From Paenibacillus flagellatus (GTDB taxonomy: Bacteria > Bacillota > Bacilli > Paenibacillales > NBRC-103111), in NCBI RefSeq assembly GCF_003217775.1, contig NZ_QJVJ01000016.1:1-64000 (forward strand): a stretch of 64,000 nucleotides of DNA, read 5' to 3'. Every line of letters begins with the position of its first letter. Position 1 is the first letter of the stretch. The position numbers and the translations under genes are program-made. The notes under the pieces are model-generated. The model made no database searches. It worked only from the letters and a program-made list of their open reading frames with translations, and was not told the DNA's origin. This document shows, piece by piece, positions 51,964 to 60,315 of this stretch.

Positions 51964-52014
51964 AAAAAGCAAAGCTACCCCCGCCGCCGAAACGGTTCGG
52001 GAATAGCTTCGGAT
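51964..52014 (-). terminator. Terminator of the sugar-acid operon
   Basis: Minus strand GAAGCTATTCCC pairs with GGGGTAGCTTTGC around a GC-rich loop, followed by TTTTTTTC. It lies 85 bp downstream of the last operon gene. Confidence 0.65.
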
Positions 52015-52098
52015 CCGCTGCCGTCGATTCATGAAACGAAGCGCCGATGTTTCCGGAAAACGCCGTGGACGTACGAGCGCGCGGTCCGTACGCCGGAG

Positions 52099-53034
52099 TT
52101 ATGGCGCCGCCGCGGGAAACTTCAGCTTCTTGTACGACCGGGCGAAGGCCGCCCCGTCGTAGCCCGCGTAATCGTCGGGGATGTCGCCCAGCGCGACGGG
52201 TAACCCTCCGCGCTCTGCGGACAGCTTGGCGGCGATCGCCGCCCGCTCCGTCTCGGCCAGCTGCCCGATCGGCACCGGTGCGGGAGCCTCTCCCGCCAAA
52301 TACGGCATCACCGCTTCCAGCAGCGCCGCATACAGCTTGCCGTTGTCGACCTTGATCGCGTCGGCCCGCTTCTGTGTGACGATCTGGGCATAGAACGGCA
52401 AATAGCCCGACGTCCTCCCGACGCTGACGACACCCCGCCGACCGTCCTCCCATGTCAGCTCGAACTGGTCTTGTCCGCCGCCTGCGCCGAGATGGCGGGC
52501 GGTGCGGACGCCCGGTCCCATCAAGCCGTGCAGCATCGAGTACGCGTGGATGCCGTAGTTGAACTCGTCGACGGCGCAGCCGGCCAACGCGTACACCCAT
52601 TCCTCGCGCGGAACGTCGAGGGCGAGCCAGTCGCGCACCTCGGCGCAGTAGCGGAGCGACGAGCCGCCGGTAATCGTCGCCCCTTCCTCCGCCCACCGCT
52701 CGATTTGCCGCAAATCGCGCACGTTGCCGGCCAGCGGCTTGTCGAGGAAGACGGCTTTGCCCGCCTCGACGAACGGACGCGCACGCCCGACATGGAGATC
52801 CCAGTCGCAGCTATGGATCAGCGCCGCGTCGACGAGCCCCGCCATCTCCTCCACGCTCGCGCAGACGCGGGGGATGCCGTGCTCCTTCGCGAACGCGGCC
52901 GCGTAGCCTTCGGGATAAATCGTACCGCCGTCGTAGACGGCCGCCACGTCGTGGCCCATGCTTCGCAGAATCGGGACGAAGCTGCCCGGATGGGACGTGT
53001 CGAGATCGACGAGACCGATTCGCAAACGTTTCAT
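52099..53034 (-). CDS. Gfo/Idh/MocA-family oxidoreductase (last gene of the sugar-acid operon)
   Basis: 311-residue NAD(P)-dependent oxidoreductase with an N-terminal Rossmann fold. The first strand, RIGLVDLDTSHPGSF, lacks the usual GxGxxG glycines. The FLDKPLAG motif (EKP-equivalent, with Asp in place of Glu) is near 90-97. The catalytic region follows at about 150-180. Its start overlaps the previous gene by ATGA; GGAGGAG lies upstream. Such enzymes oxidise or reduce sugars and inositols. The altered nucleotide loop is worth noting; it may use another cofactor or be a non-catalytic partner. Confidence 0.82.
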   Translation of the reverse strand: MKRLRIGLVDLDTSHPGSFVPILRSMGHDVAAVYDGGTIYPEGYAAAFAKEHGIPRVCASVEEMAGLVDAALIHSCDWDLHVGRARPFVEAGKAVFLDKPLAGNVRDLRQIERWAEEGATITGGSSLRYCAEVRDWLALDVPREEWVYALAGCAVDEFNYGIHAYSMLHGLMGPGVRTARHLGAGGGQDQFELTWEDGRRGVVSVGRTSGYLPFYAQIVTQKRADAIKVDNGKLYAALLEAVMPYLAGEAPAPVPIGQLAETERAAIAAKLSAERGGLPVALGDIPDDYAGYDGAAFARSYKKLKFPAAAP

Positions 53035-54338
53035 GCCGATGATTCTCCTCCTCCGACGACGAGCGATTCGTAGGCGGCCCCGATGTCGAGCGCCCCGCCC
53101 GCCGTCTCGTAAAATTCGTCGTCCAGCGCGAACAGCCCTCTCCGCGCGTCGATCCAGCCGGCCCCGCTGCGGGGATGCCGGCTTTTCATTCGTTCCCAGT
53201 TGACGTAATGTTGTGGCCCGTTCGTCTCGAGAATGCCGACCTTCAGCCCGGGCAGCGGCGACAGCCTGGCGGCCACATTTTTGTTCCAATCGGCGAGCAG
53301 CGGATTTGCCGTCAAGTCGGCGCAAAAGCACGGCACGCCTTTCTCCCGCGCCAGCTTCGCCACCCTGAGGCTCATGCTCATCGTCTTGGCGACCGGCTTG
53401 AGCGCCAGCGCGCCGTACCCCATCTCGATCCGCGCGAGCGCATCGCGCTCGTCGTGGACGCTCTCGTCGGCCGCCAGCCGGACGGGGACGTCCGAAACGT
53501 CCAGCTCGACCTCCTCCGGGAACGGCTCCTCGAACAGGACGATCCGCTCGAGCGCGCCGATCCGGTCGGCATGCTCGAGCAGACGGAGCAGACGGTCTTT
53601 CCCGTCGTAACGGCCGTTCGCGTCCAAGTAATAGGCGATATGTCCGCTTTGCGTAAGCTCGGTCGCGTAGCGGGACGCGATCTCGTGGACGAGCGACAGC
53701 CGGCGGCAGTCCCAGTCGAGCATCTTTTGTTGACTGCCGTCTTGATCCGGATCCGCCCCGATTTTCATTTTCAGCAGACCGTACCCGTCGTCCAGCAGTT
53801 GCGCGATACCCGCCTCTCCCATTCCGTAGGGGACGAGCGGAATGGCGGCGAGCCGCGTCCGCCGCTCGCCGAGCGCCGCACGATACGTCTCGGGCACGAG
53901 CTCCTTGAAGCGCCGCCCCTTGCCACTCGCGTACAGTCCCCACGCGGCGTGATCGACCGCGACGAGCGCGTTCAGCGCGAACGTCGTCCTCAGATCGGAC
54001 AGGCCGGTCGACCTTTGCCCGTATGCGCATACGGCGGGCAGCACCGCGTCGAGCAGCTCGAACGGGGTTTCGAACCGCGTCGACCCGATCCGGGTCAGGG
54101 CGCTGCGGGTCAAGTCGGCCATCAGCTCGTTGGCGGCCGTCTCCCCGTACCGGACGAACACCCGGGCGTCCGACCAGAGCGGGCTTTGGACGCCGACCCC
54201 GATCCCCGCCTCTCCGCCGTCCCCGGCTATCATCGCGACGGACTGCCACAGCTCGGTCAAGTACGTCCCCTTGAAGCCGAACGGAGACCGGAGCGGCTCG
54301 CCGTGCACCGCATGCTTCGTCTCCGCCACCCGGATCAT
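53031..54338 (-). CDS. Enolase-superfamily (mandelate racemase/muconate lactonizing) enzyme
   Basis: 435-residue (beta/alpha)8-barrel enzyme. It carries K190-x-K192 in LLKMKIG, D239-x-N in YLDANGRY, E270/E271 in FEEPF, D291-E-S in AADES, and K314 in LKP. These residues abstract a proton from a carboxylate substrate, as in sugar-acid dehydratases and dipeptide epimerases. It is coupled by ATGA to both neighbouring oxidoreductases. With two Gfo/Idh/MocA enzymes it probably dehydrates an aldonic or uronic acid. The exact substrate cannot be read from sequence. Confidence 0.85.
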   Translation of the reverse strand: MIRVAETKHAVHGEPLRSPFGFKGTYLTELWQSVAMIAGDGGEAGIGVGVQSPLWSDARVFVRYGETAANELMADLTRSALTRIGSTRFETPFELLDAVLPAVCAYGQRSTGLSDLRTTFALNALVAVDHAAWGLYASGKGRRFKELVPETYRAALGERRTRLAAIPLVPYGMGEAGIAQLLDDGYGLLKMKIGADPDQDGSQQKMLDWDCRRLSLVHEIASRYATELTQSGHIAYYLDANGRYDGKDRLLRLLEHADRIGALERIVLFEEPFPEEVELDVSDVPVRLAADESVHDERDALARIEMGYGALALKPVAKTMSMSLRVAKLAREKGVPCFCADLTANPLLADWNKNVAARLSPLPGLKVGILETNGPQHYVNWERMKSRHPRSGAGWIDARRGLFALDDEFYETAGGALDIGAAYESLVVGGGESSA

Positions 54339-55351
54339 GCGATCCCCTTATCGGACACGGCCGACACCGCGTCCTCCACCAGCCGCTTGATCGGCTCCGG
54401 CTTGCCGCTGCGGAGCGACTCGAACGCCTGAAGCACCATCAGCGTCGCATACAAGCCGTCCACGTGGTCGATCGGCGCCGGGGCGTCCTCCTGCAAGCAG
54501 CGGAGAAACGCCTTGTTTTCTTCCACGAAACCGGATTCCGTCCCCCGGAACACCTGCGTTTCCTTGCCGGCCTCCGTATAGGTTAGCGTCGTTAGTCTGT
54601 CGTTGATCGTGATCGACTTGTTCTCGGCGAACAGCTGCATGAAAAATTTGCTCGTCAGCGGCGGGCAGCCGCAGTCGCCCTGCACCAAATTGCCGGCCGC
54701 GCCATTGTCGAAGCGGAAGACGGCGACCATATTGTCGACGACGCCGGTCGGCTGGTAGTAGTTGCCCCCCGCCGCGTAGACTTCGATCGGCTCCGCTCCG
54801 GCCACGAACCGCAATATGTCCGCGGAATGACATCCTTGGCTCAGCACGTTGCCCCCGCCCTTGACCGGATCGTTCGGCCAAATGCCGTCTCCCCACCGAT
54901 TGTCCATCATCTGCATCGTTACGAGAACGGGCTGCGGGATGAGCTCCTTCGCTTTCCACAGCAGCTCGTAATACCGCATCTTGAACGCGGTGAACAGCTT
55001 CTTCCCCGTCCGCTCCACCGTTTCGCCGATGCGGACGCAGTCCTCCACCGTCATCGCCAGCGGCTTCTCCACCAGCACGTGCTTGCCGGCCTCCAAGGCG
55101 CGGATGCAGTAGGCCGCGTGCGTATCGTGCTGGGTCGTCACGTAGATCGCATCCAGCTCGGGATCGTCGAACAAGCGGTCCGCGTCGCTCGTCGCGTAGC
55201 TCCCGCCGAACTGCTCCAGCATCGCCTTCGCGCTCGGCTCGTAGACGTCGCAATAGGCGGCGATCTCCATTCCCTCGATATCCGCGATACACTTCGCGTG
55301 CGTTTTGCCCAAGTTGCCGCAGCCGATCATGCCGATTTTCACCGTACGCAT
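54335..55351 (-). CDS. Gfo/Idh/MocA-family oxidoreductase (first gene of the sugar-acid operon)
   Basis: 338-residue NAD(P)-dependent oxidoreductase with Rossmann motif GMIGCGNLGKTH (about 7-18), EKPLAM near 93-98, and the catalytic GGGNVLSQGCHSAD near 172-185 with the His of the family. GGGAGGAG is placed before ATG 55351. It is the first of three genes overlapped by ATGA and is divergent from a GntR-type regulator. Typical substrates are inositols, hexoses or their acids. The likely partner is the enolase-superfamily enzyme. Confidence 0.87.
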   Translation of the reverse strand: MRTVKIGMIGCGNLGKTHAKCIADIEGMEIAAYCDVYEPSAKAMLEQFGGSYATSDADRLFDDPELDAIYVTTQHDTHAAYCIRALEAGKHVLVEKPLAMTVEDCVRIGETVERTGKKLFTAFKMRYYELLWKAKELIPQPVLVTMQMMDNRWGDGIWPNDPVKGGGNVLSQGCHSADILRFVAGAEPIEVYAAGGNYYQPTGVVDNMVAVFRFDNGAAGNLVQGDCGCPPLTSKFFMQLFAENKSITINDRLTTLTYTEAGKETQVFRGTESGFVEENKAFLRCLQEDAPAPIDHVDGLYATLMVLQAFESLRSGKPEPIKRLVEDAVSAVSDKGIA

Positions 55352-55431
55352 CGTTCGTTTCTCCTCCCGGTTCGTTCGTTTCGATTGCCTGCTGTACATC
55401 GATTTCCCGAAAACCGTTAACAACGCCTTAC

Positions 55432-55455
55432 TGGTGTATATGTTGATGTATATTT
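55432..55455. promoter_or_regulatory. Operator candidates in the divergent sugar-acid promoter
   Basis: TGGTGTATATG and TTGATGTATAT are direct repeats just downstream of the operon -10 box (minus strand start near 55458). A reversed copy, ATATACATCAG, occurs at 55536-55546. TGCTGTACA repeats at 55390 and 55549. All fit a GntR-type half site TGTAYA. Confidence 0.45.
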
Positions 55456-55464
55456 TGCGCCCCA

Positions 55465-55494
55465 ATCTTACATTCCCATCTGTTCTGCTGTCAA
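55465..55494 (-). promoter_or_regulatory. Promoter of the sugar-acid operon
   Basis: Minus strand TTGACA (55494-55489), 18 bp, TAAGAT (55470-55465). It lies 114 bp before the first gene, and the start region carries TGTATAT repeats. Confidence 0.65.
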
Positions 55495-55618
55495 TACTTT
55501 CTTTTATTGACTCACATCCTTATTTCTGTTCAATGATATACATCAGATTGCTGTACAAAAAGGCCCGCATCCGATATGATGGAAGCAAACGATCGTCACG
55601 CGAAAAGAGGGCATCCCA

Positions 55619-57034
55619 TTGACTGATCCAACCGGCAAACCTGGCAAACCTAGCCGCAAAACGTTCGACGCCCGGCTCCGCCGCATGATCGAGCGGCTCG
55701 GCGCCGCCATCCGCAACGGCGACTACGCGCCGGGCGACTATCTGCCTTCCGAGAAGGTGCTGGCCGAGCAGTTTCGCCTGAGCAACAAGTCGGTACGCAA
55801 GGCGCTGGACGCCCTCGTCGAGGAAGGGCTGATCGTCAAGCTCGACCGCGTCGGCAGCCGCGTCACGGACACGGCGGCGCAGGCGGCGACGGCCGAGATC
55901 ACGATCGGCTTCAGCGCCTCGATCGAGCGGGACTTCGCTTTTTCGGCGCTGCTGGACGACTTCCGCACCCTCCATCCGGCCGTCCGCGTCAAGGCGATTC
56001 CGGTGCAGTCCTCGTCCAACTACACGGGCTCCGTCCGGGAGTATGCCGATAACGGCTTGATCGATGCGTTCACGCTGAACAATTTGGACTTCCAATTGTT
56101 TTGCGAAACCGGGTTCGTACATCGGCTCGCGGCGTTTCCGCCCGATCCCTCCCTATACCGGACCGCCCAAGAGGCGTTCGTCTTCGAAGGGGCGGTTTAC
56201 GCCCGGCCCGTCGTCTTCTCGCCGATCGTGCTCGCCTACAACCGCGCCCACTTCCGCGAGGCGGGCGTCCCTGAGCCGGACGGCGGCTGGACGTGGGACG
56301 ACGCGATCCGCCATGCGGCGGCTCTGACCAAGCCCGGCGAACGCCACGGCCTGTACTTTTACCTGCTGTCGGACAACCGCTGGCCGGCGTTTTTGCTGCA
56401 GAGCGGCATGCGGTTCGCGGCCGTCGGGGACGAGCCTTTGCGTCTTGCCGGCTCCCGGATGATGGACACGATCCGGCTGTGCAAGCGGATCATCTCCGAC
56501 CCGGACGTCTTCCCGAACTATTTGTCCGAGAACAGCGACGACGTGACCGAGCTGTTCGCGCAAGGAAAAGTATCGATGATCATGACGAACTACATGACGA
56601 TCAACGAGTTCAAATCGACCGGTCTCGACTACGACATCTCGCCGCTGCCGTACTTGTTCGAGCCGCGCTCGCTCGTCAACGTCATCGGCGTCGCGGCGGC
56701 GGCCGGCGCCAAGCATCCCGAAGCGGCCCGCCTGCTGGCCGACTATTTCGCTTCGCCGCGGGCGCAGCGGATGATCCGGGAGCGCACGCTCAGCTTGCCG
56801 GCGCACAAAGAAACGGCCGAATCGCCCGCCGTTCCCGACGATCCGATGAACCGGCCGCGCCGCTATTACCTGTTCCGCGAAATTATGGCCTCGTACCGGC
56901 TCCACCGCGAGCTCGGCTTGACGTCGCCGGCGCTTGCCGGCTTGCGCCAGCTGCTCAAAAAATACTGGTCCGGCCTGATCGGCGAGCCGGAGCTGTGCGA
57001 GCAGGTCGACGAGCTGCTGCGTCAGGAACGGTAG
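55619..57034 (+). CDS. GntR-type HTH fused to an extracellular solute-binding-protein fold
   Basis: 471-residue regulator. Residues about 14-83 are a winged-helix GntR domain with YLPSEKVLAEQFRLSNKSVR. Residues about 93-471 resemble a type 1 sugar-binding protein of ABC importers (segments such as VVFSPIVLAYNRAHFREAGV and KVSMIMTNYM). There is no signal peptide, so the binding domain acts in the cytoplasm as ligand sensor. TTG 55619 has GAGGG seven bases upstream. It is divergent from the enolase/oxidoreductase operon, which it probably represses until a sugar acid binds. HTH-SBP fusions of this kind are known in Paenibacillus but are uncommon elsewhere. Confidence 0.82.
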   Translation: MTDPTGKPGKPSRKTFDARLRRMIERLGAAIRNGDYAPGDYLPSEKVLAEQFRLSNKSVRKALDALVEEGLIVKLDRVGSRVTDTAAQAATAEITIGFSASIERDFAFSALLDDFRTLHPAVRVKAIPVQSSSNYTGSVREYADNGLIDAFTLNNLDFQLFCETGFVHRLAAFPPDPSLYRTAQEAFVFEGAVYARPVVFSPIVLAYNRAHFREAGVPEPDGGWTWDDAIRHAAALTKPGERHGLYFYLLSDNRWPAFLLQSGMRFAAVGDEPLRLAGSRMMDTIRLCKRIISDPDVFPNYLSENSDDVTELFAQGKVSMIMTNYMTINEFKSTGLDYDISPLPYLFEPRSLVNVIGVAAAAGAKHPEAARLLADYFASPRAQRMIRERTLSLPAHKETAESPAVPDDPMNRPRRYYLFREIMASYRLHRELGLTSPALAGLRQLLKKYWSGLIGEPELCEQVDELLRQER

Positions 57035-57082
57035 GCCGAACCGTTCCGCCACCGTTCGTGCTCGCCTTGCTCCGACCGGCGA

Positions 57083-57120
57083 AAAAAAGCCCGGCGCTCG
57101 ACGCGCCGGGCTCTTTTCTC
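57083..57120. terminator. Bidirectional terminator, copy 1 of a repeated hairpin
   Basis: GCCCGGCGC pairs perfectly with GCGCCGGGC around TCGAC, flanked by seven A and by CTCTTTT. It serves the regulator gene on the plus strand and the orphan gene on the minus strand. Confidence 0.9.
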
Positions 57121-57153
57121 GCCGGGATCGGAATGAACTCATTTCGAAATGGA

Positions 57154-57762
57154 TCACGGACTCCGGATCAGTCCATAAATGTCGTTTATGATCTGACTCA
57201 CTTTTTCCAACAAAACGTGCAATTCTTTATTGTTAACAAATTCACTCGGATTGTTCGAGACGTTATAGAGCGTTACGTCGCTTGAAGAGCCGGAAACTAA
57301 CAAGGGGTAGATGGCCTGCAGCCTTTTTTGAATATCTCCCCACTTTTTGGCAAAATCGTTATCGTCATGACGATTTAAATAGTCGTATAGATTCCCGATC
57401 AGGATGTTGATTTCGTTGTTCACGCCGATTATTTGATTGACAACCGGCTTATCCTTTTCTTCGTACGCGTCCAGCATCGCCCTTTCCACACTTTTGAAAT
57501 AATCATCCGTACTATTTCGTTCCAGATAGCCTTTTGTATACAGGAATGCATCCGACCTGGTATTCAAATTTTGACTTAATTCAAGAAAATAGCGGGCTTC
57601 CATTTGAACTCGGGCCGCATAATCGTTTAAATAACGATATGGATCGACAATCAGACGGCTCCCCTCCCCCGCTCCGTTGTTTTTAACGCTTGCCAGCCCA
57701 TAAATGCCGACACAAACTGCAAGAAGGAGAATTGCAATCATGTATGTCTTTTTGGATGCCAT
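57154..57762 (-). CDS. Orphan exported or membrane-anchored protein, low GC
   Basis: 202-residue protein with a single N-terminal membrane span (about 7-24: MIAILLLAVCVGIYGLASV) and a mainly helical, asparagine- and tyrosine-rich extracellular part. The codons are clearly more AT-rich than in its neighbours. GGAG lies six bases before ATG 57762 (an adjacent ATG at 57765 is closer than usual). It lies between two identical terminators. I recognise no domain. Its composition suggests acquisition from elsewhere, but no mobile gene is adjacent. Confidence 0.65.
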   Translation of the reverse strand: MASKKTYMIAILLLAVCVGIYGLASVKNNGAGEGSRLIVDPYRYLNDYAARVQMEARYFLELSQNLNTRSDAFLYTKGYLERNSTDDYFKSVERAMLDAYEEKDKPVVNQIIGVNNEINILIGNLYDYLNRHDDNDFAKKWGDIQKRLQAIYPLLVSGSSSDVTLYNVSNNPSEFVNNKELHVLLEKVSQIINDIYGLIRSP

Positions 57763-57879
57763 CATGAACTCCTTTCCGTTTGTTGGTAGGATCGAAACCC
57801 GTCGGAAAAGAAATACAAGGGAAATATCCCATTATCGCCCACTTTATCACAATACGGTTTTCCGAAGAATGCCCTTTAA

Positions 57880-57912
57880 GAAAAAAAGCCCGGCGCTCGA
57901 CGCGCCGGGCCA
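57880..57912 (-). terminator. Terminator, copy 2 of the repeated hairpin
   Basis: The same hairpin as at 57083: GCCCGGCGC/GCGCCGGGC around TCGAC, with a minus-strand run of seven T. It ends the orphan gene at 57947. Confidence 0.9.
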
Positions 57913-57946
57913 CTTGTAAAGCTCCGCGGATGAAAGATAAAAGAAA

Positions 57947-58315
57947 TCAGTTCGTTTTATGAAACAGCAAGTTCGACATATTGTAATTGCTCTCGAATTG
58001 CACGCTCGTGCAAAGCTTGTTCTGGCGGACGGTGAAGTCGAAATGGATTTCCCCGTGTGTCCAGTTCGTCTTGTACTTGAGCGCGTCCACCGCCATCTTC
58101 TGGAACGAGCGCACTTGCAAAGCCGTCAGCCCCGACGCCTTGGGCTCGACCTTGCCGTCGGCCGCCTCTAACGGAAGATGGCGCACCCCGAATTTCCCGA
58201 TCAAGTTGTTCCGGATATGTACGAATATGGTCCCGGAAGACAGCTGGGACAGCTCTTGCTGAAGTTCTCTGAATACCATGTCCAGCTGCCGGGATAGGGA
58301 CAGCTGATCGATCAT
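57947..58315 (-). CDS. Orphan hypothetical protein
   Basis: 122-residue soluble protein with a helical N-terminus (about 1-25) followed by alternating strands, including GTIFVHIRNNLIGKFGVRHLPLE. It has no membrane segment and only one cysteine. AAAGGAGGG precedes ATG 58315. A strong sigma-A promoter and two direct repeats lie upstream. The gene stands alone before the second copy of the repeated terminator. I do not recognise the family. Confidence 0.65.
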   Translation of the reverse strand: MIDQLSLSRQLDMVFRELQQELSQLSSGTIFVHIRNNLIGKFGVRHLPLEAADGKVEPKASGLTALQVRSFQKMAVDALKYKTNWTHGEIHFDFTVRQNKLCTSVQFESNYNMSNLLFHKTN

Positions 58316-58348
58316 GAATTCCCTCCTTTCTTTTTCATAATTATGGAA

Positions 58349-58379
58349 CTTATGTCATATTCATGTGGGTCTTACGTCA
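58349..58379. promoter_or_regulatory. Direct repeats in the leader of the orphan gene
   Basis: CTTATGTCA (58349-58357) and CTTACGTCA (58371-58379) are 22 bp apart, two helical turns. They lie between the promoter and the start codon, consistent with a regulator binding tandem sites. Confidence 0.4.
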
Positions 58380-58380
58380 C

Positions 58381-58409
58381 ATTATACTGCGACGTTCCAC
58401 CTTTTTCAA
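58381..58409 (-). promoter_or_regulatory. Strong sigma-A promoter of the orphan gene at 57947
   Basis: Minus strand TTGAAA (58409-58404) and TATAAT (58386-58381) with 17-bp spacing. Confidence 0.75.
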
Positions 58410-58489
58410 CAACAATTTACAAATCCAACCAACTTTCTGGTTACAATGGCCTAGCTTGCTGGATTTTGTCATAAAGCCTGCACGACAAA

Positions 58490-58524
58490 GGGCCCGTCCC
58501 GCCGGAGCGGAACGAGCCCTGTTA
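58490..58524 (-). terminator. Terminator of the YvyF-like gene
   Basis: Minus strand AGGGCTCGTTCCGC pairs imperfectly with GCGGGACGGGCCCT, followed by TTGTC. The stem is long and the T-run short. Confidence 0.65.
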
Positions 58525-58551
58525 TGTAGATCGCGATCGCAACGACGCGAA

Positions 58552-58776
58552 TCAATGACCGTACGGCGCGAAGCTTTCCTTGCGCATCTCCAGCACCTTC
58601 GACAGCGGAATGCCCGTCTTCTCGTGAATGTCGAGGACGGTGCTGCGCGGGTTCGCCTTCAGGAAATTGCGCATCGTGAAGTAATCTCTCTCGTTGCGCT
58701 CCCGGCACGCATCGCAGTGTTCGGACTTTTGCCGCACGAACAGCCGGCCGCAGCTTTTGCAGTTGGCGAGTGACAT
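58552..58776 (-). CDS. YvyF-like zinc-ribbon/HTH protein (TIGR03826 type)
   Basis: 74-residue protein. An N-terminal zinc-binding pattern (CKSC at 6-9 and CDAC near 21-24) is followed by a MerR-like or MarR-like helical region (VLDIHEKTGIPLSKVLEMRK, about 47-66). In B. subtilis, YvyF is encoded in the flgM operon; here the gene stands alone. The flgM-flgK genes were not found. A DNA- or protein-binding regulatory role is likely. GAGGG lies before ATG 58776. Confidence 0.75.
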   Translation of the reverse strand: MSLANCKSCGRLFVRQKSEHCDACRERNERDYFTMRNFLKANPRSTVLDIHEKTGIPLSKVLEMRKESFAPYGH

Positions 58777-58921
58777 CCGTATCCCTCGTTTCTCGATCCT
58801 TTAAGCTAGTACAGGTTTCGAAACGGCCTGTCGATATGTGGGGGTCGTCCGTACCATCATTATAGTCACGCCTTTTCGCATCCACTAGGGTACTTGGGAC
58901 CTAAGTTTGAACATAAGGCGA

Positions 58922-58950
58922 TAGACCGATACGATTCGACATGATATAAT
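58922..58950 (+). promoter_or_regulatory. Sigma-A promoter of the chemoreceptor gene
   Basis: TAGACC (58922-58927), 17 bp, TATAAT (58945-58950), 38 bp before the start codon. A sigma-D (flagellar) promoter was looked for but not found. Confidence 0.6.
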
Positions 58951-58987
58951 CGAGGCGTTATCTAGAATATGGAAAAGGGGTCGAATC

Positions 58988-60250
58988 ATGATGAACGGTT
59001 TCCAGGGTCTCTCCTTCAAAAGGAAACTGCAAATCGGCTGCTACTCGCTCGTAGCGGTATTCTCCGCGCTTACGCTCGTCTTCGCCTGGATGTCGGACGT
59101 CTCGTTCGTCCTTTCCCTGGTCGTCGTCCTCGTGCTGATCGGCGCCAGCGTCCCTTTTATCGGGTGGTTGGAGAGAGCGCTTACAGGGCCGATCGAGAGC
59201 ATGTCCCGCATCGCGCTTAACATCGCCAAAGGCGACTTCTCGATGAAAGTTCACGTCGACACGAACGACGCCTTGGGCGAGCTCGGGAAGACGTTCAACC
59301 AGATGATCGACAAGCTGCGGGGCATCTTGAACGAGACGACGTCCATCACCCGTTCCGTCGTCGATACGAGCCGCGAAGGAAGCGACAAAAACCGGCAGCT
59401 GAAAGACGTCCTCGGCCATGTCACGCAATCGGCCAACGAGCTCGCGGCCGGTTCGATCAAAATAACGGAAGAAATCGCGACGATATCCGGCGCCATCAAG
59501 GACATCGAGCAGAAGGTATCCTCGTACGCCCTTTCGACCAAGGAAATGAACGAAAAGTCCGATGCGATGATCCGCCTCGTGCAGCGGGGCCGCGAAGCGG
59601 TCGAAAGCCAGGGCGAAGGCATGAAGCGCAACGTCGAAGCGACGTCCACCGTATCCGAGACGATCGACCGGCTGGCGGAGCAGGCGAAGGGCATCTCGAA
59701 CATGACGAGGACGATTTCCGAAATCGCCGAGCAGACGAACCTGCTGTCGCTGAACGCCTCCATCGAAGCGGCCCGGGCCGGGGAGCACGGCAAAGGGTTC
59801 GCCGTCGTCGCCCAAGAGGTGCGCAAGCTGGCCGAGGAATCGACCGCCTCGACGAAGGAAGTGTTCAACCTCGTCCGCAACATCGACCAGGGGATCGAGC
59901 TCGCGCTTCGACAAATGGCGAACAACGCCGAAATCGTCCGCACGCAGACGACGCTCATCCATGAGACGGAAGCGATCTTCTCCCAAATCGTACATAGCAT
60001 CGAATTCATCGCCGAGACGATCCAGCAGTTCGCGAAGGAAAGCGACCGGATGCTCGAATCCGCCACGACGATCTCCGCGACGATGGAAAATATCGCGGCC
60101 ATTACGCAGCAGTCCGCCGCCGGGACGGAGGAAGTATCCGCCGCCATGAACGAGCAGATCGCCGTCGTCGAGGCGCTCGTCCGCCAGTCCGAGCAGCTCA
60201 TGCAGACGGCCGGTACGCTGCAGCGGACGATCCAAATTTTCAAGTTCTGA
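58988..60250 (+). CDS. Methyl-accepting chemotaxis protein without an extracellular sensor domain
   Basis: 420-residue chemoreceptor. Two membrane spans (about 16-35 and 39-59) are separated by only a few residues (MSDVS), so there is no ligand-binding domain outside. A HAMP domain (about 60-115) is followed by the long coiled-coil cytoplasmic domain with the kinase-contact tip [20 protein letters not shown] (about 243-262). Methylation-site Gln/Glu pairs are plausible in the flanking helices. GGGG is seven bases before the ATG. It may sense through the membrane, through HAMP or via partner proteins. No CheA/CheW genes are in the window. Confidence 0.88.
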   Translation: MMNGFQGLSFKRKLQIGCYSLVAVFSALTLVFAWMSDVSFVLSLVVVLVLIGASVPFIGWLERALTGPIESMSRIALNIAKGDFSMKVHVDTNDALGELGKTFNQMIDKLRGILNETTSITRSVVDTSREGSDKNRQLKDVLGHVTQSANELAAGSIKITEEIATISGAIKDIEQKVSSYALSTKEMNEKSDAMIRLVQRGREAVESQGEGMKRNVEATSTVSETIDRLAEQAKGISNMTRTISEIAEQTNLLSLNASIEAARAGEHGKGFAVVAQEVRKLAEESTASTKEVFNLVRNIDQGIELALRQMANNAEIVRTQTTLIHETEAIFSQIVHSIEFIAETIQQFAKESDRMLESATTISATMENIAAITQQSAAGTEEVSAAMNEQIAVVEALVRQSEQLMQTAGTLQRTIQIFKF

Positions 60251-60258
60251 GCCGCAAA

Positions 60259-60305
60259 GCGAAAGCCCCCGATTCCCTTCGAGAGGAGTGGGGGCTCTTC
60301 TTTAC
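60259..60305 (+). terminator. Terminator of the chemoreceptor gene
   Basis: AAGCCCCC pairs with GGGGGCT, with inner partial pairing, followed by CTTCTTT. Confidence 0.75.
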
Positions 60306-60315
60306 GCTTCGCGCG

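Noticed and set aside
58880-58980. Flagellar sigma-D promoter for the chemoreceptor
   Set aside because: The GCCGATAT-like box (ACCGATAC) has no TAAA at the required 15-bp spacing; a sigma-A promoter fits better.
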